A stretch of DNA of 5,468 nt from an uncultured Oscillospiraceae bacterium (GCA_934569215.1 CAKTKF010000103.1:1-5468); one strand, 5' to 3'. Numbered from the stretch's first letter, positions 1 to 4,761 are shown. The notes: a model not told the origin generated them from the sequence alone. Made by a program: numbers and translations.

Positions 1-261
1 CGCTTTGACAATCAGCTTGTCGGCGCCGTACTGGACCGGCTGGGGCGGGATGTGATGCTGATCCCGGACGGAGACGCACACTTCCTGGTCAGCGCCGACG
101 TCGTGGTCAGTCCCCAGTTTTTCGCCTGGATCCTGGGCTTCGGTCCCCTGGCACAGATTATCGGACCCGAACGCGTTGTCCGGCAGATGGCCGGGCATCT
201 GGCAAGCGTTGTACCGATGTACGAACACGCCCTGCAGGATCACGGCTGCGGCCATCTGTGA
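1..261 (+). CDS. WYL-domain transcriptional regulator, C-terminal fragment (5' end outside window)
   Basis: This is the last 86 codons of an open frame that runs in from the left edge and ends with TGA at 259-261. The translation matches the C-terminal part of YafY/DeoR-like regulators with a WYL domain. It has a strand-rich segment (RDVMLIPDGDAHFLVSADV), then the typical FFAWILGFGPLAQIIGPERV stretch, then a closing amphipathic helix ending in VVPMYEHAL. In this family an N-terminal winged helix-turn-helix binds DNA and the WYL region is thought to sense a small ligand. Both the HTH and the WYL triad would lie upstream of the window and cannot be checked. An exporter gene follows 89 nt downstream on the same strand, so local control of that gene is possible but is inference only. 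Confidence is high for the family and low for any target. Confidence 0.82.
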   Translation, partial: RFDNQLVGAVLDRLGRDVMLIPDGDAHFLVSADVVVSPQFFAWILGFGPLAQIIGPERVVRQMAGHLASVVPMYEHALQDHGCGHL

Positions 262-332
262 ACCTTTTGTCTGCGGCTGTTTTCGGCCGTCCGCCCGGTT
301 TCCGAATGGTTTTCATGATAAACTCGGCAAAA

Positions 333-337
333 AGGAG
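333..337 (+). promoter_or_regulatory. Ribosome binding site that sets the exporter start
   Basis: AGGAG within AAAAAGGAGAT lies 13 nt before the ATG at 351, a slightly long spacing. The open frame extends upstream to an ATG at 258 that overlaps the regulator stop. That longer start would add 31 residues unlike any LysE N-terminus and has no Shine-Dalgarno close to it, so 351 is preferred. Confidence 0.7.
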
Positions 338-350
338 ATCTCAGCAAAAC

Positions 351-968
351 ATGGTATCTGTCTATTTTCAGGGGCTGTCTCTGGGGCTTGCCTACGTCGC
401 CCCCATCGGCATGCAGAATCTGTTTGTTATAAACAGCGCCATGAGCCAGAAACTGGGGCGCGCAATCGTAACTGCTCTGATTGTTATCTTTTGGGATGTG
501 TCTCTGGGGCTTGCCTGCTTCTGGGGTGTGGGCGCCCTGATGGAGGCCTTGCCGTGGCTGCAAAAAGTCATTCTCGGAGTGGGCGGGCTGCTGGTCCTTT
601 GCATCGGTATCGGCCTGATCCGTTCCAAAGCAGATTTAAACGGGGGAAAGGACGTAAATCGCCCGCTTTGGAAAATTGCAGGTTCCGCCTTCATCGTAAC
701 ATGGCTGAATCCACAGGCCTTGATCGACGGGACTCTGATGCTGGGCGCTTTTCACGCGTCCCTGCCCTCGGGCGGCAGCCCGTATTTTATTACCGGCTTT
801 GCTTCCGCCAGCTTCCTCTGGTTCAATAGCTTAGCGCTGCTTGTTCATGCACTTGGCAGCAGGCTCGACCGCCGCGTCCTCGCGTGGCCCAGCCGCATCT
901 GCGGCGCGGTGATCATCCTCTACGGCATCAGGCTGCTTTGCAGTCTGATGCGGATGCTTTGGGCGTAA
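351..968 (+). CDS. LysE/ArgO-family amino-acid exporter
   Basis: This 205-residue integral membrane protein has the usual length and layout of the LysE superfamily, which exports basic or other amino acids using ion gradients. The N-terminus MVSVYFQGLSLG and the motif APIGMQN (residues 17-23) match the LysE/ArgO signature PxGxQN. VTWLNPQALID (116-126) matches the second family motif, and SASFLWFNSLALL (152-164) the following helix. Asp49 and Asp126 align, from memory, with the two membrane aspartates conserved in ArgO. About six hydrophobic segments are visible (roughly 5-25, 37-60, 70-90, 108-133, 145-168, 183-202). Similarity to E. coli ArgO along the whole length suggests arginine or lysine export, but substrate cannot be fixed from sequence. 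No promoter was found in the 89 nt before it, so it may be co-transcribed with the WYL regulator. An exact 18-nt internal repeat is described separately. Confidence 0.92.
   Translation: MVSVYFQGLSLGLAYVAPIGMQNLFVINSAMSQKLGRAIVTALIVIFWDVSLGLACFWGVGALMEALPWLQKVILGVGGLLVLCIGIGLIRSKADLNGGKDVNRPLWKIAGSAFIVTWLNPQALIDGTLMLGAFHASLPSGGSPYFITGFASASFLWFNSLALLVHALGSRLDRRVLAWPSRICGAVIILYGIRLLCSLMRMLWA
376..516 (+). repeat. Exact 18-nt direct repeat inside the exporter gene
   Basis: TGTCTCTGGGGCTTGCCT occurs at 376-393 and again, identically, at 499-516. The copies are 123 nt apart, exactly 41 codons, so both are read in the same frame as (L/V)SLGLA(Y/C): residues 9-15 in the first membrane segment and 50-56 in the second. 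Recombination between the copies would remove 41 codons without shifting the frame. Confidence 0.85.
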
Positions 969-1005
969 ATATTTTATCCGGCCGCTGCGGTCGCACGATG
1001 GATCC

Positions 1006-1035
1006 GGGCGCTGTCCGTATTATGGGACAGCACCC
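1006..1035 (+). terminator. Possible terminator or structured leader between exporter and SWIM gene
   Basis: GGGCGCTGTCC (1006-1016) pairs with GGACAGCACCC (1025-1035) around an 8-nt loop. The stem is 11 bp with one C/A mismatch. It sits 38 nt after the exporter stop and 48 nt before the SWIM gene start. No proper T-run follows, only CTGCTATTGT, so intrinsic termination is uncertain. It may instead stabilise mRNA or act as a leader element. Confidence 0.4.
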
Positions 1036-1083
1036 CTGCTATTGTATGAATCACAGACGATGAAACTCTAAGGAGGTCTTTGC

Positions 1084-1914
1084 ATGAACCCCATCGGATT
1101 TACAAAAGAGTGCCTGGCCAATCGAAACACAGAGAAGGCCCAAGAGGAAGCCTCCCGCGCCGGGAAGCCGGCCGTTCCTTCCGTCGTGCGGGTCAAATTT
1201 CATTCCTGCAGCCGCGAGCTTGACTACTTCAATGATCAATTCGACCTCAGGCCCGGCGACCTGGTCTTTGTTGACGGGAAGCTGGCCGGCCAGCGCGGCC
1301 GGGTCACGGCCGTCAGCAGGCACTTCAAAATCAAAGCGGACGACTATAAGCGCGTGATCGGTCTTGCGGATATCCGCGTCAGCGGGCAGTTCCGAAGCGC
1401 CGGGTCTCACCTGGTCACCTTCGACCGCCGCGCGCTTCCATACGATCAATTCCGGAGCTGGGTCCTGCCGCCCCGGGACGATGACACGGAGTACTTTGTC
1501 CGCTTCGATGAAGAAGATATCGACCTAGACCATTTGGATGCCTGGCGCGTCGATCCGGGCGTCAGGGAGCGCGGCATTGATTATTACCGGGACAATCGCG
1601 TGCTGTATCTGTGTCTGGACGGGCGCAGCGGCAAAGCGATCGTAGACGGTACGCAGCCTTACGAAGTCGAATTCCGCTATGATGGCGGAATGATCTCCGA
1701 TCTCTCCTGTGACTGCCCCTGCGGATATCACTGCAAGCACGAGGTCGCCGCCCTGCTGCAGCTGCGGGAGACCCTGGCGATCATCCGGGAACAATCTGCA
1801 GCAGACTGGCCAAGCGGCGGCTGCTTTGCCGCGGTCCTGGCCCCGCTGTTTTTCTCCCTCGCCGTTGACGGAAACAGTAAAATGATCTTGACCCTTGCCC
1901 AGTCCGACTGCTGA
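1084..1914 (+). CDS. SWIM zinc-finger protein of unknown function
   Basis: This 276-residue protein is translated from an ATG 6 nt after a near-perfect TAAGGAGGT. The clearest element is a SWIM-type metal site CDCPCGYHCKH: Cys209, Cys211, Cys217 and His219 give the CxC...CxH pattern. Just before it is the stretch usually found with SWIM modules in clostridial proteins, RGIDYYRDNRV...YEVEFRYDGGMISDL (163-207). SWIM fingers bind nucleic acid or protein and are often attached to SNF2 helicases, but no helicase motif is present. The N-terminal part (about 33-95: VVRVKF...GDLVFVDGKLAGQRGRVTAV) looks like a small beta-barrel domain I cannot name. The C-terminal tail has a hydrophobic patch at 247-261 and ends in Cys. 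It is not obviously linked to its neighbours. The SWIM call is firm, while the role is unknown. Confidence 0.85.
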   Translation: MNPIGFTKECLANRNTEKAQEEASRAGKPAVPSVVRVKFHSCSRELDYFNDQFDLRPGDLVFVDGKLAGQRGRVTAVSRHFKIKADDYKRVIGLADIRVSGQFRSAGSHLVTFDRRALPYDQFRSWVLPPRDDDTEYFVRFDEEDIDLDHLDAWRVDPGVRERGIDYYRDNRVLYLCLDGRSGKAIVDGTQPYEVEFRYDGGMISDLSCDCPCGYHCKHEVAALLQLRETLAIIREQSAADWPSGGCFAAVLAPLFFSLAVDGNSKMILTLAQSDC

Positions 1915-1926
1915 TCTCCGCCCCGC

Positions 1927-1974
1927 AATTCCGGGCGATTCCGCGCGGGCGCGGCCGGGCGGGGAATCCGGAAT
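1927..1974 (+). repeat. GC-rich nested inverted repeat downstream of the SWIM gene
   Basis: ATTCCGG (1928-1934) is the exact inverted partner of CCGGAAT (1968-1974). Inside it ATTCC (1938-1942) pairs with GGAAT (1963-1967), and the interior can fold as CCGCG-CGGG-CGCGG. The outer right arm shares AAT (1972-1974) with the left arm of the following terminator, so the two folds compete at three bases. It lacks a T-run of its own. Confidence 0.55.
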
Positions 1975-2002
1975 GCGCAGACGGTTTCGCTTGCGCATTT
2001 TT
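1972..2002 (+). terminator. Intrinsic terminator of the SWIM gene
   Basis: AATGCGCA (1972-1979) pairs perfectly with TGCGCATT (1992-1999) across a 12-nt loop. A run of five T ends at 2002. It lies 57 nt after the SWIM stop. Its 3' arm overlaps the -35 element of the next operon. Confidence 0.7.
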
Positions 2003-2019
2003 CCGGTGGCTGGTACAAT
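1991..2019 (+). promoter_or_regulatory. Sigma-A-type promoter of the def-EFR1 operon
   Basis: TTGCGC (1991-1996, 4/6 to TTGACA) is followed by exactly 17 nt and then TACAAT (2014-2019, 5/6 to TATAAT). A TG at 2011-2012 makes an extended -10. Initiation would fall near 2026, leaving a leader of about 22 nt. The strong GGAGGAGG at 2034-2041 precedes the ATG at 2049. Confidence 0.75.
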
Positions 2020-2048
2020 GTAAAAAAACGATCGGAGGAGGGCGCGCA

Positions 2049-2459
2049 ATGGTTCGTACGATCTGCAAAGACGAGGCTTTTCTTGCCCAAAAGGCCGAAC
2101 CCGCCGCACCGGAGGACCTTGCTGCGGCGCAGGATCTGCTGGACACGCTGGCGGCGCACAAGGATGGCTGCGTGGGCATGGCGGCGAACATGATCGGCGT
2201 AAACAAGCGCATCATCGTCTTTGACAATGAGGGCACGTATATGCTGATGCTCAATCCCGTGATCGTCCGGCAGTCCGGACCGTACGAGGCCGAGGAAGGC
2301 TGCCTGTCGCTCACCGGCACGCGGAAGACAACACGCTTTCAGTCCATTAAGGTCCAATGGCACAACGAGAAGTTCCAGACCCGCCTCAAAACCTTCACCG
2401 GCTTTACGGCGGAGATCATCCAGCACGAAATCGACCACTGCGAAGGAGTTTTGATATGA
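2049..2459 (+). CDS. def: Short peptide deformylase homologue (GMAANMIG type)
   Basis: Peptide deformylase is a cytosolic metal enzyme that removes the N-formyl group from nascent proteins. At 136 residues this one is shorter than the usual 150-190. Metal-site motifs are intact: EGCLS (83-87, Cys85) and QHEIDH (125-130, His126, Glu127, His130). Motif I is unusual: the usual GLAAxQ(V/I)G is here GMAANMIG (43-50), so Met48 stands where the glutamine that contacts the substrate (Gln50 in E. coli) belongs. The chain also stops right after EGVLI without the C-terminal helix of longer forms. Proteins of this short type are common in Clostridia and related Gram-positives as second def copies, and activity of such copies is doubtful. 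It is the first gene of an operon with its own promoter, and its last codons carry the Shine-Dalgarno of the next gene. Confidence 0.9.
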   Translation: MVRTICKDEAFLAQKAEPAAPEDLAAAQDLLDTLAAHKDGCVGMAANMIGVNKRIIVFDNEGTYMLMLNPVIVRQSGPYEAEEGCLSLTGTRKTTRFQSIKVQWHNEKFQTRLKTFTGFTAEIIQHEIDHCEGVLI

Positions 2460-3205
2460 TTCTCTGTTTTTCCGGCACCGGCAACAGTCAATATGTGGCC
2501 CGGCATATGGCAGACGCGCTGGGCGATACGCTGCTGTGCATGAATGAGCGTATCAAGGCCCGCGACACCTCGGCCGTGGAAACCGGAGAGCGCCTTGTGA
2601 TTGTCGCGCCCACCTACGCCTGGCGCCTTCCCCGGATCGTGCGGGACTGGCTGATGAACACGGAGCTGACAGGCGCAAAGCAGGCCTGGTTCGTTCTGAC
2701 CTGCGGCAGCGAGATCGGCAACGCCGACCGGTACAACCGGGCGCTTTGCCGGGCAAAGGGACTTGCGTGCATGGGCACGGCCCAGATCGTCATGCCGGAA
2801 AACTACATTGCGCTGTTCGACGCCCCGCAGGCCGACGAAGCCCGGCAGATCGTGGCCCAGGCGGAACCGGACATAGACCGTGCGATCGCCGCCGTACGGG
2901 AAAACCGGACCTTTCCCCCGCCCCGTGGCAGCCTCTACGACCGCTTCATGAGCGGGCCGGTGAACCCGCTCTTCTACGCCCTTATTGTTAAGGCAAATTC
3001 CTTTACTGTTTCAAATGCCTGTACAGGCTGCGGCCAATGCGTCCGGCGCTGCCCCACCAACACCGTCACACTGCAAGGCGGCAGGCCCCGCTGGGGCAAG
3101 CACTGCACCCACTGCATGGCCTGCATCTGCTACTGCCCTGCAGAAGCCATTGAATACGGAAAAAGGAGCCTCGGCAAGCCGCGGTATCATATAGAAGCGC
3201 TGTAA
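2456..3205 (+). CDS. EFR1-family flavodoxin/ferredoxin fusion protein
   Basis: This 249-residue cytosolic electron-transfer protein combines an FMN-binding flavodoxin-like domain with a two-cluster ferredoxin domain. The phosphate loop FSGTGNS is at 5-11. APTYAWRLPRIV (51-62) and TCGSEIGNA (82-90) occupy the usual flavin-contacting loops. The C-terminus has two full CxxCxxCxxxCP motifs: Cys189, 192, 195, 199 and Cys217, 220, 223, 227, predicted to bind two [4Fe-4S] clusters. The start at 2456 overlaps the deformylase stop as ATGA. Its Shine-Dalgarno GAAGGAG (2442-2448) lies 7 nt upstream inside def, so translation is probably coupled. A frame extension back to 2357 only covers out-of-frame def sequence and is not used. 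EFR1 proteins are widespread in anaerobes, but their partners are mostly unknown. Confidence 0.93.
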   Translation: MILCFSGTGNSQYVARHMADALGDTLLCMNERIKARDTSAVETGERLVIVAPTYAWRLPRIVRDWLMNTELTGAKQAWFVLTCGSEIGNADRYNRALCRAKGLACMGTAQIVMPENYIALFDAPQADEARQIVAQAEPDIDRAIAAVRENRTFPPPRGSLYDRFMSGPVNPLFYALIVKANSFTVSNACTGCGQCVRRCPTNTVTLQGGRPRWGKHCTHCMACICYCPAEAIEYGKRSLGKPRYHIEAL

Positions 3206-3229
3206 AAAAACGCAGGACCAGGCAGAAGC

Positions 3230-3251
3230 GCGCGGACATCCGCGCACTTTT
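3230..3251 (+). terminator. Weak terminator just after the EFR1 gene
   Basis: GCGCGG (3230-3235) pairs with CCGCGC (3240-3245) around the tetraloop ACAT, followed by ACTTTT. The stem is short but perfect and lies 24 nt after the stop codon. It is probably the first of two terminators in this gap. Confidence 0.5.
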
Positions 3252-3287
3252 CCGGGCCGGCGCGGTTTTGATCCGCCCGGGCGCGCC
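3252..3287 (+). repeat. GC-rich inverted repeats between two terminators
   Basis: CCGGGC (3252-3257) can pair with GCCCGG (3275-3280). Alternatively GGCGCG (3259-3264) can pair with CGCGCC (3282-3287), with GCGG/CCGC closing a TTTTGAT loop. The folds are mutually exclusive. No T-run follows, so it is not a terminator by itself. Confidence 0.35.
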
Positions 3288-3304
3288 GCAGGACGGCACC
3301 TGCG

Positions 3305-3333
3305 AAGGCACGGCCGTGCAGCCGTGCCTTTTT
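3305..3333 (+). terminator. Strong intrinsic terminator upstream of the GNAT gene
   Basis: AAGGCACGGC (3305-3314) pairs perfectly with GCCGTGCCTT (3321-3330) around the 6-nt loop CGTGCA. The T-run continues to 3333. It ends 37 nt before the next start codon, and no convincing promoter fits in that remaining space. It therefore may end the def operon, or act as an attenuator in front of the GNAT gene. Confidence 0.85.
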
Positions 3334-3370
3334 CAGCCATCCGGATCAACGCTCAGGAGGTGTCTGCACA

Positions 3371-4117
3371 ATGAACTATATCCGGGTCACAAAAGAGAAC
3401 ATTGATCAGGAGCATATCTGCTGCGCCATGTCCGGTAAGCAGAGCCTGACCAAAAAGGAATGGCTCAAGCAGCGCTTCGACGAGGGGCTTGTCTTCTATC
3501 GGAGTGAGGAGCGGGGCAAGTGCTTCATCGAGTACATCCCGGCGGAGAACGCCTGGGTTCCCATCGACGCGCCGGGGTATCTTTACATCGACTGCCTGTG
3601 GGTCGCCGGTTCCATGAAGGGGCATGGGTATTCCTCCGATCTGCTTACCGAGTGCATCCGGGACGCCCAGGCTCAGGGGCGGGAGGGGATCTGCATCCTT
3701 TCCGCGGAGGGCAGGAAGCGGGAGTTTCTTTCCGACCCCAAGTATCTGGCCAACAAGGGCTTCACCGTCGCGGACACTTCGGATTGCGGGATCACCCTCA
3801 TGTATCTGCCGCTGACGCCGTCGGCGGAAAAGCCAAGGTTCAAGGAATGCGCCAGACATCCGGGAATCAAGGAGGACGGCTTCGTTCTCTACTATACGGA
3901 TCAGTGTCCCTTCACCTATTACTGGGTGCCCCGGGTGGCGGAGGCCGCCGCAGAGCATGGCATTCCCCTGAAAACCGTCCGGATCGCAGACAAAGAAACC
4001 GCGCAGAATCTCCCCGCCCCGGTGACCACCTACGCACTGTTCCGGGACGGGAAGTTCGTGACCCACGCCATTCAGTCTGACAAGAAGTTCCTCGCCCTCG
4101 CGGGGGTGAAGGGCTGA
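3371..4117 (+). CDS. GNAT N-acetyltransferase with C-terminal YoaP thioredoxin-like domain
   Basis: This 248-residue protein starts 8 nt after AGGAGGTG (3355-3362). The N-terminal half (about 1-150) is a GNAT fold, which transfers acetyl from acetyl-CoA to an amine. The acetyl-CoA loop is seen as LWVAGSMKGHGYSSDLL (76-92), followed by the helix TECIRDAQAQG and the strand GICILSA. The C-terminal domain (about 158-248) resembles the domain named after Bacillus subtilis YoaP: FVLYYTDQCPFTYYWVP (171-187) with a single Cys179 in CPF, and a later PAPVTTYALFRDGKFVTH (215-232), which looks like the cis-proline and following strand of a thioredoxin fold. The total length matches YoaP-like proteins. 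The substrate is unknown. A lone cysteine argues against dithiol redox chemistry and for binding or single-thiol reactivity. It lies alone between hairpins. Confidence 0.88.
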   Translation: MNYIRVTKENIDQEHICCAMSGKQSLTKKEWLKQRFDEGLVFYRSEERGKCFIEYIPAENAWVPIDAPGYLYIDCLWVAGSMKGHGYSSDLLTECIRDAQAQGREGICILSAEGRKREFLSDPKYLANKGFTVADTSDCGITLMYLPLTPSAEKPRFKECARHPGIKEDGFVLYYTDQCPFTYYWVPRVAEAAAEHGIPLKTVRIADKETAQNLPAPVTTYALFRDGKFVTHAIQSDKKFLALAGVKG

Positions 4118-4172
4118 CATTTGAGCAGGGTTTTTCGGTTCACCATGTATTTTTTTGTGAATGAACTGACAT
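4118..4172. other. AT-rich stretch after the GNAT stop
   Basis: The 55 nt after the stop hold a run of seven T (4150-4156). GGTGAA (4105-4110) in the gene end can pair with TTCACC (4139-4144) just before it, but the 28-nt loop makes this a weak terminator candidate. Nothing else is seen. Confidence 0.3.
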
Positions 4173-4227
4173 GCACCCAGCGGGAACAAGCCTGTCATTG
4201 GCTTTATTTCCACTGGGTGCCTGTTTT
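4173..4227 (+). terminator. Long imperfect hairpin, probable terminator of the GNAT gene or small RNA element
   Basis: GCACCCAG (4173-4180) pairs perfectly with CTGGGTGC (4213-4220). After a C/A mismatch, GGGAA (4182-4186) pairs with TTTCC (4207-4211) with one G-U. After a small bulge, AAGCC (4188-4192) pairs with GGCTT (4200-4204) around the loop TGTCATT. The total is 18 pairs in a 48-nt hairpin. It is followed by CTGTTTTACATTT, a modest T-run that supports termination on the + strand. Its conserved-looking, interrupted stem is larger than a minimal terminator, so a structured RNA or a short mobile palindrome is an alternative. Confidence 0.55.
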
Positions 4228-4513
4228 ACATTTATCCGATGCCGTCCGCAACGGGCAGAATCCGGCGCATCGAATTTATGGCACGACGAAACAGAAGGAT
4301 TATAACCACCTTTCCCTGGGAGCTGTTTGCTATCGCTTTCCGGCGGCAACGGCCACATCCGTACATCCGGTATTTTCCATTGATTTGAACCGGGATCCCC
4401 AGGACGGTTCCGAGGTTGACCGCAAGCGCTCCACACGCTGCAACCTGCATCCGGATAGCCCAAAGCTGCATGTGCCGCCTGCGGGTGGCTTTCCTCTGCG
4501 AGGCTCTTGAAAT
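4228..4513. other. Non-coding stretch of about 285 nt, no recognised gene
   Basis: Open frames cross this stretch on both strands, but none has a ribosome binding site, a recognisable domain or protein-like composition. Several small hairpins are present: GAACCG (4387-4392) with CGGTTC (4405-4410); GGTT (4414-4417) with AACC (4442-4445) enclosing AGCG/CGCT; and GCCGCC (4474-4479) with GGTGGC (4484-4489) around TGCG, followed by TTTCC. On the minus strand a TATAAT lies near 4300 but lacks a good -35. I could not match it to tRNA, tmRNA, RNase P, SRP, 6S or a riboswitch. It could be an unrecognised RNA or a decayed gene. Confidence 0.35.
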
Positions 4514-4519
4514 ATGGAT

Positions 4520-4540
4520 GGGCGCCCGGAAAGGGCGCCC
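4520..4540 (-). terminator. Perfect GGGCGCCC hairpin at the convergence point
   Basis: GGGCGCCC (4520-4527) and GGGCGCCC (4533-4540) pair perfectly around GGAAA (TTTCC on the minus strand). It is 9 nt past the stop of the small Cys/Asn-rich gene, the usual place for its terminator. T-runs are weak in both directions: ATCCATATTT on the minus side and GTTCTTTGCTT on the plus side. Each arm is itself a palindrome. A bidirectional role is plausible. Confidence 0.6.
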
Positions 4541-4549
4541 GTTCTTTGC

Positions 4550-4687
4550 TTAGCAGCCGCAGCCGCAGCCGTTATTGTTGTTCTCGCAGCCGTTCCAGCC
4601 GCCGCAGTTGCACAGCAGGAGGATCAGAATGACGATCCACCACCAGTTGTTGTTCAGGCAGCCGCACAGACCGTTGTTGTTGCACAT
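4550..4687 (-). CDS. Small Cys/Asn-rich single-span membrane peptide (45 aa)
   Basis: The ATG at 4687 follows GGAGGT (4695-4700 on the plus coordinates) by 7 nt, an ideal spacing, and the frame ends with TAA at 4550-4552. The 45-residue product starts MCNNNGLCGCLNNN, continues with WWWIVILILLL (15-25) as one likely membrane helix, and ends in a tail rich in Cys, Gly and Asn finishing GCGCGC. It has nine Cys (2, 8, 10, 26, 28, 34, 41, 43, 45), twelve Asn and a single charged residue, Glu35. I know similar short Cys/Asn-rich hydrophobic open frames from clostridial genomes only as uncharacterised proteins. It has its own promoter and a hairpin after the stop. It could be a sporulation or envelope peptide, or metal-binding, but nothing here decides. 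The longer frame reading in from 5074 is only the uninterrupted shadow of the XRE gene. Confidence 0.8.
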   Translation of the reverse strand: MCNNNGLCGCLNNNWWWIVILILLLCNCGGWNGCENNNNGCGCGC

Positions 4688-4732
4688 AGAAGTTACCTCC
4701 GATATCGAATTTTGAGCTTTGCCGCTCATTCC

Positions 4733-4761
4733 ATCGTATTCCGGAGACGAAAAAATGTGCA
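4733..4761 (-). promoter_or_regulatory. Promoter of the small Cys/Asn-rich gene
   Basis: On the minus strand TGCACA (plus 4756-4761, 4/6 to TTGACA) is followed by 17 nt and TACGAT (plus 4733-4738, 4/6 to TATAAT). Transcription would start near 4726, giving a leader of about 39 nt. It lies downstream of the XRE terminator, which implies an independent transcript. A sporulation sigma factor could also act here, but no clear match was seen. Confidence 0.5.

Noticed and set aside
258..350. Upstream start for the exporter at 258
   Set aside because: It adds 31 residues not typical of LysE proteins and lacks a nearby ribosome binding site. The ATG at 351 gives the family's usual N-terminus and length.
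1728..2438. Overlapping minus-strand frames across the SWIM and def genes
   Set aside because: They oppose two well-supported genes, cross the promoter and terminator between them, and have shadow-like Arg/Ala/Ser/Pro-rich translations.
3353..4213. 286-codon open frame on the minus strand
   Set aside because: It is antisense to the clearly recognised GNAT-YoaP gene and its translation resembles no protein. Long antisense frames are expected at this GC content.
4121..4510. 129-codon open frame on the + strand after the GNAT gene
   Set aside because: It begins with TTG without a Shine-Dalgarno, runs through the long hairpin at 4173-4220, and its translation has no recognisable domain or normal amino-acid pattern.
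4228..4513. RNase P RNA, riboswitch or other known RNA in the long gap
   Set aside because: A minus-strand GAGGAAAG near 4490-4497 recalled RNase P RNA, but the other conserved P RNA blocks are missing. No TPP, FMN, cobalamin, SAM or tRNA signatures were found.
4552..4572. GCAGCC triplet-like tandem repeat on the + strand
   Set aside because: It is the reverse complement of the GCGCGC tail codons of the small peptide gene and needs no separate explanation.
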